Of a stretch of DNA of 64,000 nucleotides, positions 12,366 through 22,862 are shown in pieces. Below the pieces are notes generated by a model, which was given only the letters and a program-made list of their open reading frames with translations, had not been told where the DNA came from and searched no databases. A program made the translations under genes and the position numbers. The first letter of the stretch is position 1. The number at the start of each line of letters is the position of its first letter. Source of the DNA: Limonium bicolor (taxonomy: Eukaryota > Streptophyta > Magnoliopsida > Caryophyllales > Plumbaginaceae); NCBI GenBank assembly GCA_023374045.1, contig CM041783.1, forward strand, positions 125,799,503-125,863,502. The letters are read 5' to 3'.

Positions 12366-13754
12366 ATGGCTCCAAGATCAAAGAAAACACCGAAGAATGC
12401 TACCGAGGATAACAATCGTTGTGAAGAAGAAATGAATTCGGAGATGCCAGAGGCCATCTCCAAAAAAGATCTTGAAGACATGCTAAAGGGACTAGTCAGA
12501 TCCATTGACGAAAAAATTGTAGAGGGAAACGAAACTCTGCAACAGGAACTAATGCAAAGAGACGAGGAGTATCAGAAAAAATGGGATGAAATGACTGAGG
12601 CCATAGAGCAGCTGAGAAATAAGGATTCCAGAGGCAGCAATGGCGAGGAAAGTAAGGATATGAAGCGTAATTCAATCATCAGTGAAGAAGAAATGGAAGA
12701 AGATGACCAGATAGACATGAGCTTGTACCCCTTCTCAGAGCGGATAAGAAAAGCAAAACTCCCGCCGCATTTCGTTGCTCCGGCGATTGAGAAATATGAT
12801 GGGACTGGAGACCCCGCCCAACATATTAAGAAGTTCATGTTTGCCATGAACACTCAGGGGATCAGCTCCCTCGCTCTCTGCAATTTATTCCCCGGAACGC
12901 TTTCAAAGAGAGCGTTGGGATGGATCTCCACGAGACCGCCACAGTCCATCACGAGCTTCAAACAGCTGACCGAAGAATTCCAACAATACTTCGCTGCGAG
13001 TAAGAGGGTTAAAAAAGAAACAATAGAATTGATGGACGTTAAGCAGCGAAAAAGAAAAACTGTGAAGGAGTACAGCAAGCGCTTCCATAAGAAGGTCGCA
13101 GAAATCAACGATATCGATGAGAAGATCTTGATCAAAGCCTTTGGTAATGGTCTGGCTTAGCCTCGGCTTGCTGGAAAGATCGCAAAAAAAGCACCAAAAA
13201 CTCATGGAGAATTAGCTGAAATGATCCATGATTTTTTGAAATCTGAGATAGCAGAAAACAAGGCTAAAGAGCTAGCAGATAGCTTCAAAGTCGCAGGGGT
13301 ACCAGAAAAGAAGGAAGGACATGGAGGAAATGCCGGAAGAGGAGGGTCAAGGTATAAGCCATATTATGGCAAGACAACCGCCGGATCTTCCTCTCAGGGG
13401 GCACAGCACCAGGGGGCAAGGACCATTGTCTACATTGACCCAGGGAAATATGCCGCTGCAGTAAGAGAAGGAAACCTTCCTCAGCCAAGAAAGCCGCCGT
13501 AGGGGGAAATTCCGGTTGCATTCTGCGAATACCACGGAAACCGCTGCCACCGGACTGTAAACTGTGATACCTTGGCCAAAGAGCTTCGGATCATCGAGGA
13601 GAGTAAGAAGAAGGGAAAGCAGTCAGTCGGAGCACAAAGGCAATACGGCGGTCAACAGAGCGGTACCCAGAATGCACCTCGTGGGCGACAAGAGGAAGAG
13701 GCTCACCCTAGGCTTGATCCCGGCAAATCAGTGGGAATGATAACAGGTTTGTGA
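12366..13754 (+). pseudogene. gag: Tat gag (two in-frame stops)
   Basis: A single reading frame starts at ATG 12366 and is broken by TAG at 13158-13160 and TAG at 13500-13502. The first 110 residues are charged and helical. Then comes a capsid domain of the retrotransposon gag type (from YDGTGDPAQHIKKF, about residue 140, through TRPPQSITSFKQL and VKEYSKRFHKKVAEI). After the first stop the frame continues with a basic Gly-rich stretch and a CEYHGNRCHRTVNC segment that resembles the variant zinc knuckle of Tat gag proteins. The product would form the capsid and bind genomic RNA. Two stops and no frameshift suggest moderate age. Confidence 0.82.
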
Positions 13755-13860
13755 AGAAAGAGAGTACAGTCTTTCTCCTTTCAATCAAAATAACATTCGG
13801 AGTTACAATTTGTATTCTACTTTAAGATGAGAATTTTATATCACATACATTGTCAAAATC

Positions 13861-14738
13861 ATGTTATCAAGAGGAGAAATAAAATTTCTATTGCATTTTT
13901 ATTTTTTCAGCCAACCCCTTCTTCTCCAAAAAAAAAGAAAGCTAACAAAACTTTCTCTAAGAAAACTCACAGGACTTTTTACAGAAGTAGGACCACTAAC
14001 CCCTAATGAACGAAAAAGGCACATTAATCAAGTACATCAAGAACTCCCGGAGAGGAAAATCGCCAAAAAAGAAAGTTTTCCTTCAATTTTCTTCTTCGAC
14101 GAGGATGAAGATGGAGTGCTATACCCGCACAACGATCCACTTGTCATTCGTGCACAGGTAAACGATCGAATGATGGAGGGAATTCTAATCGATAGTGGGG
14201 CCGGAGCAAACCCTATTCAGCGGTTCTAGGAGGATTTGTAGGAGGCGTCTCTACCACGTCTTCCGGCAGTATAGATTTCACAATGACCCTGGGCCAAGTA
14301 GACGAAAGAAGAACAGCAAGACTCACGGCTTTTATTGTGCCAGGTCTTTCTGGATATAACATGTACCTTGGAAAGCCAGGAATCAATGCTCTCAAAGCCA
14401 TCCACAACACTCATCACTTAAAAATGAAGTACTTAACCTCAAACGGGAAGGTGGTTATGATAAGAGGAAGCCAAAAAATGGCCCGAATGTGTGAAGTCCG
14501 CATCATGGACAGCCTTCCTAGTGAGGAGGTGGTCAAAACTATGGGATCGGACAAGGAGTTCAAAGGAAAGTTACCTTCTCCAGGGTCGAGTCAAGAAAAG
14601 GAAGGATGTCAAGCAACCCAAGATCCCCCCAGAGAGGTACATTTAAAATCTGACCCATCTAATTTTTTTAAAATAGGAACTGCGTTTGATAGTGGAGAGC
14701 AAACTCACTTAATGAGGTTTCTGGAAAAAGAAGGGTAA
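13861..14738 (+). pseudogene. Tat protease region
   Basis: Two overlapping frames (13861-14229 and about 14230-14738) together resemble the retropepsin region of Tat elements. The catalytic DSGA motif is visible in ILIDSGAGANPI near 14187-14220; a frameshift follows at about 14225. The second frame carries the family's typical YNMYLGKPGINAL segment. The enzyme would cut the polyprotein in virus-like particles. Between gag and this region (13755-13910) there is no coding match; a pyrimidine-rich TTTTTTCAG at about 13900-13909 suggests either an intron or decayed sequence. Confidence 0.65.
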
Positions 14739-15520
14739 CATTTGCCTGGAGCACGGACGAGATGCCTGAAATTGACCCAAACGTTATCCGGCATGAGCTC
14801 AGAGTAGACCCTAAGCATCCGGCGGTTAGGCAAAGAAAAAGGGTAATAGGGGAAGAAAGAGATTTGGCTGCATGAGCCGAAGTCCAGAAACTCCTCAAAG
14901 CTGGATTCATCAGGGAGGTCGCGTACCCGCGATGGCTGGCCAATGTTGTCATGGTAAAAAAAGCAAACGGGAAATGGAGAATGTGTGTGGATTTCACAGA
15001 TTTGAATAAGGCATGTCCGAAAGATTTTTATCCCCTACCGTCAATAGATAGATTGGTGGTTTCCACTGCTCAAAGCTCTGTGTTGAGCTTTCTAGATGCT
15101 TTCTCTGGCTATAATCAGATAAAAATGAAAGAAGACGATTCAGAAAAACATCATTTATAACTTCAGTCGGAACATTCTGTTACAAGGTAATGCCTTTTGG
15201 ACTTAAAAATGCAGGAGCTACCTTTCAGCGAATGATTGACAAAGTGTTTTGTCAATAAGTTTCCTGAAACGTGGAAGCTTACGTTGACGATATAGTCGTA
15301 AAAAGTCCATCAAAAGAACAACACATGAAGGATTTAGAGGAAACATTCGACACTCTGGACATATACCAAATCAAGCTGAATCCAGAGAAGTGTGTATTCG
15401 GTGTAACCAAAGGAAAGTTTCTTGGCTTTATTGTTGGATAGCGAAGTATTGAGGTCGATCCGGAAAAAAGTCAGGCAATCCTCAACCTCTCGCCTCCAAA
15501 AAATATCAAAGATGTCCAAG
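14735..15520 (+). pseudogene. Tat reverse transcriptase
   Basis: Conserved RT blocks are readable in two frames. The first frame (to 15160) has KLLKAGFIREV, MVKKANGKWRMCVDFTDLNK and the DAFSGYNQI block. The second (after a frameshift near 15150) has [16 protein letters not shown] and the catalytic YVDD at about 15280. Stops include a TGA near 14873, two near 15257-15268 and a TAG near 15439. The enzyme copies element RNA into DNA; this copy cannot make it as one polypeptide. Confidence 0.82.
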
Positions 15521-15522
15521 CC

Positions 15523-16090
15523 TTGAACGGGAGACTCACGGCGTTAAGCAGATTTTGTTCCAAACTTCAGGAAAAATCAATCCCGTTCTTCAATATCCTA
15601 AGAAAGAACAGCAAGTTCCAATGGGGACAAGAGTGTATAGACGCATTTGAAAAGATCAAAGAGATGCTTCGGGATTTGCCAAAATTGGGCGTACCCGCCC
15701 CAGGTCAGGATCTCTACATTTACTTATCCGCGACAGATTGGGCAGTCGCAGCTGTATTGATTATGGAAGAAAAAAGCGAGATACCAGTCTATTATACTGG
15801 CAAAATTTTGAGCCCAACAGAAGGACGATATACAAACATAGAGAAAATCCTGTTTGCATTGGTGGTGGCGTCAAGGAAATTATGGCCCTACTTTCAGTCG
15901 CATCGAATCTTTGTCAGAACCAACTGGCCACTCAAACAAATAGCTAACAATCCAAACGCTTCCGGCCGAATGGTGAGCTGGACAGTGGAGCTAACACAAT
16001 ATGAAATTCACTTCTTACCTAGAACAGCGATTAAAGCACAGGCCTTGGCAGACTTCATAACAGAAACAAACTTTGCAAGAGAAGAGAACC
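15523..16090 (+). pseudogene. Tat connection/RNase H domain
   Basis: An open frame continues from the RT. It contains FQWGQECIDAFEKIKEML (the RT-RNase H linker), then LYIYLSATDWAVAAVLIMEE where the first RNase H aspartate is normally found, the YYTGKILSPTEGRYTNIEK block and MVSWTVELTQYEIHF. In the Tat group this ordinary RNase H is often degenerate because a second RNase H follows, and that is what is seen here. Confidence 0.75.
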
Positions 16091-16490
16091 AGCTCCAAAA
16101 CTCATACGCCATCTTAGTTGACGGAGCCCGATGCAAAAATGGGGCAGGAGTTGGAATAATAGTACAAGCTCCGGATGGACAAAGTCTAAATTACGCCTTC
16201 CGGCTAGACTTCGATGTTACCAACAATGAAGCTTAGTACGAAGCCCTCATTCGAGGTTTGGAGGTGGCTACCGCCCTAGGGGCAACAGAATTAGAGGTAT
16301 ACTCAGATTCCCATGTTGGTAGCAAGACAAAGCGACAACATCTATGAGGTCAAAGAGGAAAAGCTGTGGAGGTACTTGCTCAAAGTCCAAGAGCTAAAAG
16401 CAAACTTCCAAAGATGTGAGCTAAAGCACCTCCCTCGTAAGGAGAATGTTGAAGCTGATGCCTTGGCAAAGTTAGCAAGTATGGCCGAAA
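16090..16490 (+). pseudogene. Archaeal-type RNase H (aRNH) of the Tat element
   Basis: A second RNase H domain follows the first: YAILVDGARCKNGAGVG (first Asp), NNEA-stop-YEALIRGLEVA (second acidic residue region), LEVYSDSHV (third Asp) and NVEADALAKLAS (last Asp). Possession of this extra domain is diagnostic for Tat-lineage elements. The frame is broken by TAG at 16234-16236, in place of the usual Glu of the AEYEAL motif, and by a frameshift near 16310. The next open frame, 16313-16885, carries its C-terminal part into integrase. Confidence 0.8.
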
Positions 16491-16599
16491 AAGTACCCAA
16501 TGAGGTATGGTTGGAAATCAAGACTACATCAAGCATAGACGGGGCTCAAGTGTTTACAGTAGAACCAAATGATAAAACAGAATCTTGGATGACCCCAAT

Positions 16600-17774
16600 C
16601 ATAGATTACATACGACAAGGAAAGTTGCCGGAAGAAGAAAAGGAGGCCAGGATAATAAAAAGGCGGGCCGCATCATTTTTCATTGAGAATAACCAGCTAT
16701 ATAAGCGATCTTTTGCAAGACCAGCATTGAAGTGTGTTACCATAGCCGAAGGAGCAGAACTAATAAAAGAGGTGCATGACGGGCTCTGTGGAAACCACCA
16801 AGGAGAAAGAACCACAACGCACAAAATCCTGAGGCTCAGGTACTTTTGGCCAAAACTAATGGAACATTGCAAAAAATATATATAAAAGTGTCTCAAGTGT
16901 CAGGAACACGGGAACAAAATACACAATCCTCCGGCGGAACAAAAATCTATCCTCTGCCCAATCCCTTTTGCTATGTGGGGATTAGATATTGTGGGACCAT
17001 TCCCAGAAGCTTCACCAGGATTGTTAGCTATTTGTTTCAATCGACTATTTCACAAAATGGGTCGAGGCAATGCCCACAATCTCTATCACGGCTAGAAAGT
17101 CACAAGAATTCATCTAGAAATATGTGGTATGCAGGTTCGGCATACCAAAGACAATAATAACTGATAATGGAACTCAGTTCAACTAAGAGAGCTTCCGGGA
17201 ATTCAGTGAAGAATGGAAGATTGACTTAAGGTTCGCATCAGTAGCACACCCTCAGGCAAATGGGCAAGTCGAGAATGTGAATGGTCAGATAGTGAGGGTA
17301 ATAAAGAAACAACTCGATGAAAGAAAGGGAAAGTGGGCAGAGCTGTTACCCCAGATCCTTTGGTCTTACAGAACAACGGAAAGGGGGCCGACAGGGGAAA
17401 CACCCTACAGACTAACATATGGTTCGGAGGCTGTCATTCCGGCGGAAATTGTGGTACCATCAATAAGGTGGGAATCATATGACGAAGAAGTCAACAATCA
17501 AGGAATACAAGATCGTCTAGACCTCCTCGAGGAGACTAGAATGGCCGCCGCAATAAGGATGGCGAAAGATAAATCCAGAGTTGAGCGATATTTCAACCGA
17601 AGGATAAAAGAGCGGAGTTTTGCCCGAGGAGAGTTGGTTCTTCAAGAAGTTAAGCAGCCTAAGAAGCTAGAACCCCAATGGGAAGGACCATACATCATAC
17701 ACCAAAGGACAGGACGAGCTTCATACCGCCTGAAAAATGGTAAAGGATACGAATTGCCACATTCTTGGCATTGA
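16600..17774 (+). pseudogene. Tat integrase
   Basis: The N-terminal zinc finger is visible (EVHDGLCGNHQGERTTTHK, then CLKCQEHG after a stop at 16883-16885). The catalytic core has MWGLDIVGPFPEA (Asp), IITDNGTQF (Asp) and AHPQANGQVENVN (Glu), spread over two frames with several stops between 16885 and 17270. The last open frame (17277-17774) holds ILWSYRTTERGPTGETPYRL and the C-terminal KLEPQWEGPYII segment. It would insert the cDNA into the genome. No chromodomain is seen, as usual for Tat. Confidence 0.82.
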
Positions 17775-17856
17775 GAATGTCTAAAAAAAATTCTATGTAT
17801 AAAATTTACGATTCATTAGTAAAGAGGTATTATTTTCGAAAAAGAGCAAAAGGATG

Positions 17857-18528
17857 CACTGGCCAATGAGCCGCAGGCTATCATGCCTTGAAAGTAAGCA
17901 CCGGCCAAAGAGCCGCAGGCTGTCATGCCTTGAAAGTAAGCACCGGCCAACGAGCCGCAGGCTATCATGCCTTGAAAGTAAGCACCGGCCAATGAGCTGC
18001 AGGCTATCATGCCTTGAAAGTAAGCACCGGCCAACGAGCCGCAGACTATTATGCCTTGAAAGTAAGCACCGGCCAACGAGCCGCAGGCTATCATGCCTTG
18101 AAAGTAAGCACCGGCCAACGAGCCGCAGGCTATCATGCCTTGAAAGTAAGCACCGGCCAACGAGCCACAGGCTATCATGCCTTGAAAGTAAGCACCGGCC
18201 AACGAGCCGCAGGCTATCATGCCTTGAAAGTAAGCACCGGCCAACGAGCCGCAGGCTATCATGCCTTGAAAGTAAGCACCAGCCAACGAGCCGCAGGCTA
18301 TCATGCCTTGAAATTAAGCACCGGCCAACGAGCCGCAGGCTATCATGCCTTGAAATTAAGCACCGGCCAACGAGCCGCAGGCTATCATGCCTTGAAAGTA
18401 AGCACCGGCCAACGAGCCGCAGGCTATCATGCCTTGAAAGTTAGCACCGGCCAAAGCGCCGCAGGCTATCATGCCTTGAAAATAGGCACCGGCCAACGGG
18501 CCGCAGACTTCCATATCTTAAATAAATC
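17857..18528. repeat. 42-bp minisatellite, 16 copies
   Basis: The GGCCAA block recurs at exactly 42-base steps from 17861 to 18491. The consensus unit contains GCACCGGCCAACGAGCCGC, AGGCTATCATGCCTTGAAAG and TAA. Copies are nearly identical; the first and last two are the most diverged. Because 42 is a multiple of three, long open frames with 14-residue repeats exist on both strands (162-196 codons), but they are by-products. Tandem repeats between integrase and the 3' LTR are known in Tat/Ogre/Retand elements and can seed satellites. Confidence 0.95.
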
Positions 18529-18859
18529 CGGCTAAAAACCATAGATGGCCATACTTTGAAAGAAAAAGATCCGGCCGGTACAAAAGTCCAAAGCCGCAAA
18601 CTGACATAACTTGCATAAGATAACCATACGTGCACCATTAAAAAAAAGAAGAGAGAATATCACGGCAATAGAAAACTTGGCTCAAAAGAGGTACTTCGGC
18701 AGACAAATAAGTAAAGATGGTGAAAAATATAGCTTATATTTCTCCCAAAGTGTGGGATAAAAACAGTTACAAAATATGATCATTACAAAAGATTCGGCAA
18801 ACACAAAAAATACATGCCAAAACAAAAACCCCTCTAGAAATAAAAACAAAACTTCTATT

Positions 18860-21800
18860 CTATTCTACAGCTTCTTTTTCAGCAACTAATAATCTATCGC
18901 CGCTACCAGTCACACTCTCAAAAGACTTGGACCTCTTAGAAAGACGCTGCATCCCTCCGGTAGACGGCAGGATGTTGCTTCCAGCTGGTAGGAATGAGGC
19001 TTCGCCGGCGCCAAAGCATGTCTCTCCAGGACTGCGGCAGAACCTCTCGAGCTCCAAGAAGAAGTTGGACTTCTGAGCAACGGCCTTGAATTCCAGCTTG
19101 ATGTACAGATCATCATCCAGTAACTCTCCTTTCTCGAGAGAGTGATCTGAGACAATCTGCTGGCAAATATCGACTATCTGGCGGCACTAAGAAGCAAAGG
19201 ATTCCTTTAGATGGGCATTAATGGTGCGTTGCTTCTATATCTCCTCCTGAGACTGCCGGGAAAATGACTTAAGCCTGGCCACTTGATATTCAAGGGTCAG
19301 GACTTGGGCTCGATACTTATCACATTCATAATTGGCAAATGACAGCTCCTCCTTAGCACGGACTACCCGACCATTCAACTGATTGACGTGCTTCAGTAGG
19401 TTGGCAGAACTCAAGCCTAGCCGGAACACAAAAAAAAGAGTAAGAAGAAGAAGGGACAAAAGAAGAAACAGAAGTCGAAGATCTGAAAGTTTACCATGGC
19501 CTGATGGCTCAGTATTCTCGGCTTGAGAATGAGACTTGGCTTCCTCCAGCTCTTTTACTCTCTCTTCCAACCTGGTCCTCTCTTCTATCAAGGCAACTTT
19601 ATCCGCAGCAAGGGTTTTCTTCTCCTCTTCCAAAAGAGAGCAATCTCGGAGCAGAGACTGCTTCTCTTGATCAAAGGAGGACCTTGACTGCTCTTCCAGT
19701 GCGGCCTTTTCCTCCGACAGGCGATCAAGCTCCTGCATGAGCTTTTCTTTTTCCTTTACAAGGGCCTCATTCTCCCGCTGAAGAGTTTGCTTCTCCAGTT
19801 AGAGCGTTTCAGCCTCCTGCTTGTAAGAATTCCTCTCCTGATAGAAAAAGGTCTTGTCAGCCTGAAGAGAGTTCACCTCGTTCCGGTGAATAGAGCGCAC
19901 GTGATCCAGCAAAATGTCTAGGTCAGAGAAGGCCCGAGTCGGCTTATCTTTCTCAAAAAAAAGAGATGATTTCATACCTCTATCAAGGTGTTGTCAGCTT
20001 CCACAATCCGGCCTTTTAGAGAAAAGTTTTCTTCTCGGAGTTTCTTCAGCTGCAACTCATACTCATCACGCTGACGCTCGCATTCTCGCTGGGACAACTG
20101 CAGGTCTTTGTTTATTGCCTCAGTTCTCTCCTTTGCCTTACGGTCAATCTCATACTCAACCTGATCAATGTAAGCTTCATGAGAGGAGCGGGACAACTTC
20201 AGTTCCTCTTCAACATTATTGGCTCGGCTTTCCTCGTAGCGAAGCTTGGATTGGAGATTGCCGAAGTGAACCTCAGCACTTTGAGCCATGGACATCACCT
20301 AAAAACAACACAATTCACAGAATTAAGGAAAAACTAAACCAAAACAGGAGAGAAACACAAAAGAGATACACATGCCAACCTGAAAGATGCCCCCCCACAT
20401 CATTTCAAACACATCATTTATTGGGAGGGAATGCCGCATGATGGCATCTGCCCCCCCATCTCCGATCCGCAGCCTTTTTTGGTAGCAGTAAAGGTTGCCG
20501 GAGGAGCAAAGATCCCGTCTGGATGACCAGATCTCTTTATTGCCTCCTTCCAGACGGAGGAATACTTGGCAGAGTCGCAGGATATTAAAGGGAGAGGGTG
20601 CCCGCAATGGTAGAACCACCCTTCTTTTTGGGAGGGTCCAGTGTAGCACTCCAGAGCAGGAGGAGGAGGGGAGGAAGAAGAAGAAGCTATGTAGTCCTCA
20701 GGATCACCAGAGGTTTGTCCTTCTCCTGATGTCCCTGGCTGTGAGGCCTTCGGCTTTGATGTAGTTTTCTTCTTTAGTCTTTGTTTAACAGGAACAGAGA
20801 CTGCCGCAGTGACAAAAACAAATGTGATTACATTATCGAAAGACACAGGTATGTACAAAACCGGAAGCGGAAGGGCACTGCAAGAGTCAAACCCGGTTCG
20901 GCCAAAGGACCAGAACGGAAGTCTGTGGCCTCCAGGGTGTTTTCTTGAGCAGGATCTGAAGAAAAGTAGCACGTCAAATTAGGAAATTGCTCACAAATAG
21001 GAGTCGGATGACCGGACTCCCGCCCCAGGCGAGAACCAAAGTCCAGACCCGAACCAGGGGTGAGGGGAAGGAAGACGCGATGCCCGGACTCGGGGATCAC
21101 GTGCCAAGTACCTGACAATCCGGCCGTAGCGTGATCCGGGGATTCCACCCTTTTCTTTTTCTTTGAATGACCAGCATGGTCATCCTTGGCTACTTGCCTG
21201 GGACGCTTTGTAGGAGGAGGGCTATCCCCTAGAAGCTGCTCAGCCGCATCAGTAGCCGCCTCTAGAGTGTCGTAGTAGTAGATTTTCTCGCCCCCAATCT
21301 TGAAGGTGATGAAGTTCCAACTGTGGAATGGGCCGATCTTCTCCCCCTTCTGGAAGAAGTCTACATACGACACACCGAAGCAATAAGCAAATCAACGAAG
21401 ACGACAAAACGTATACGAAAATAAAAAAGCACTTACTGTGATAAGTCTTTAGAGATGATAGGCGTGCTTTTGTGAAAAAACGCCTCGACGGTCGGCGGCT
21501 TTTTGCTTACTGCCCTCAGAATCTTCGAGATAGGCAGTTTGGCCGGAGGGGTTTCAGGAGAAATCAACTGTCCTTTGCTAACTTCAGCGCAGTAAGGGAC
21601 ACCCAAGACCCGGTCGGAAGGGGGAACAATGACGAACCACCGTGGACTCCACCCATGCACCTTTTTATAGTTAAAAAGGGAATATCCGGCTTTCACAATT
21701 AAGGTTAGACTATCAGGATCAACTCTAACCGTGAAGAATTGGACAAAATCGGTGCCCTCCGGCTGAATCTTGCTTTCTTCACAGAGAGAGACGAAGGCGT

Positions 21801-22194
21801 GAAGATGGGAAATCGCCTTTGGGTGAAGATGGAAAAGGGAACAGCAGCAGCGAAGGAGAAAGCCCAAGACCAAGGGATGTGGGGGAATGGTTAGGCCGGA
21901 GCGGAAAAAATCGGCGTAGACCATGTACCCACGGCCAAAATCGTCGTTGGAGTGAGAATCGGGGGACGGTAGGTAAACCTGGGTACCACGTGGGGCTTCG
22001 ACCCCCCTGAGACAATCGCAGAGGGAAGAATAGTCAAGGGAGGAAGGAGAAGGCTCGCGCCCGGACAAAAAGGGCTTTAAAGGTTTCAGATACGTGGGGC
22101 GAAAGCATTTGGAGGAGCGGCAGCCCTGAATCGCCTCAATAGCCTGCGGAAAATTCGTAGCATGCTTACTTTGTTTTGCGGCGGAGGTAGACAT
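18860..22194 (-). pseudogene. Antisense extra gene of the Tat element (Transposase_28-like N-terminus, coiled-coil C-terminus)
   Basis: On the strand opposite gag-pol, five or six open blocks form one likely intron-containing gene. Block 1 (22194-21433, ATG start, 253 codons) has the FFRSGLTIPPHPLVLGFLL and KKVHGWSPRWFVI segments of the so-called 'putative gypsy-type transposase' family (Pfam PF04195). It ends at a good donor (CA|GTAAGT, minus strand, near 21435). Block 2 (about 21373-20950) has a lysine-rich stretch, KRPRQ...SKKKKRVES, that looks like a nuclear localisation signal. Block 3 is about 20810-20400. Blocks 4-6 (20298-19972, 19890-19235, 19155-18860) are heptad-rich coiled coil, with an internal stop near 19800. 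Such antisense genes are known in Tat elements; their function is unknown. Confidence 0.7.
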
Positions 22195-22745
22195 TGTAGA
22201 AGCTTAGTGAGGAAGCAGAGGATGGCAACAGCAAAGGGTGGGACAGAGCGCAATAGCAGAGTGGCGAGAGGAAGAAGGGAAGTCGAAACGGGAGAATAAA
22301 GGAAGAAAGAGAAGGAAGCTCAAAAAACTCGGACTTTAAGGAAAGTTTTCTCCCGCCCAAATATATAACATATATATATGTGCAAACATAAAACACCTTT
22401 TTTGCAGGGGAAAAGAAAGGACCGTACGCTTCCTAAAGACGGTTCCGACGTTTGGTCGAAAGAGGGACACTGCAAATTCCACACTAAAGACAGGCAGAAA
22501 ATTCAAAAAGCGGCAAAAAGCAAGTTCGGGTCACAAGCTTCGCGCGTGGCCAGTAAAAAGTTCTTTCTCTCCAGATATGAAGAAAAAGAACTTGTGGGAC
22601 TGAGATTGTGAAAAGGCGAGGCATAGACAGACCAAAGAACCTCAGGGATGGCTGCAGTCACAAAAATTTTCACCAAAGCACAGGCATAGGACATAGAAGT
22701 TCTATCTTCTTCTCCAAGAATTCAGAAAGATAGAACTTGTGGGAC
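22195..22745. other. Tat 3' untranslated region and polypurine tract
   Basis: No coding sequence in the plus direction. It would hold the promoter of the antisense gene: a TATATATAT run on the minus strand at about 22362-22378 lies 170 bases upstream of its ATG. A purine-rich GAACTTGTGGGAC directly precedes the 3' LTR (22733-22745), and a near-identical GAACTTGTGGGACTGA occurs at 22589-22604. Confidence 0.55.
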
Positions 22746-22862
22746 TGATGAGAAGGGAAGAAATGGTGCCAAGTCAAAACAAGACACGGAGAGCATCCGG
22801 CCGGCCTAGCCGAATGAGAATAAAGTTGCATAGAGCATCCGGCCGCTTCAGCCGGATGGAAG
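22746..22862 (+). repeat. Truncated Tat 3' LTR
   Basis: It matches the first 117 or so bases of the 5' LTR almost exactly and stops abruptly at GGATGGAAGT. The remaining 350 bases are missing, including the LTR's right end, and CACTA-1 sequence follows. A deletion after insertion is the simplest explanation. Confidence 0.85.

Larger units (their letters stand above)
11758..22862 (+). mobile_element. Tat-lineage Ty3/gypsy retrotransposon nested in CACTA-1
   Basis: An 11.1 kb element with a 5' LTR (11758-12228), a primer binding site, gag, protease, RT, RNase H, an additional archaeal-type RNase H, integrase, a minisatellite and an antisense gene, then a truncated 3' LTR (22746-22862). The second RNase H, the TGGCGCC primer site, the tandem repeats after integrase and the antisense coiled-coil gene are known hallmarks of the Tat/Ogre/Retand group. 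All coding regions carry stops or frameshifts, so the element is defective. No target duplication can be seen because the right LTR is cut. Confidence 0.88.

Noticed and set aside
17857..18528. CRISPR-like array
   Set aside because: The units are contiguous tandem repeats with no variable spacers, in a plant retrotransposon.
17816..18535. Repetitive proteins encoded by the 42-bp array on both strands (up to 196 codons)
   Set aside because: The frames are open only because the repeat length is a multiple of three and the unit lacks stops in those frames. They have no domain and no plausible start context.
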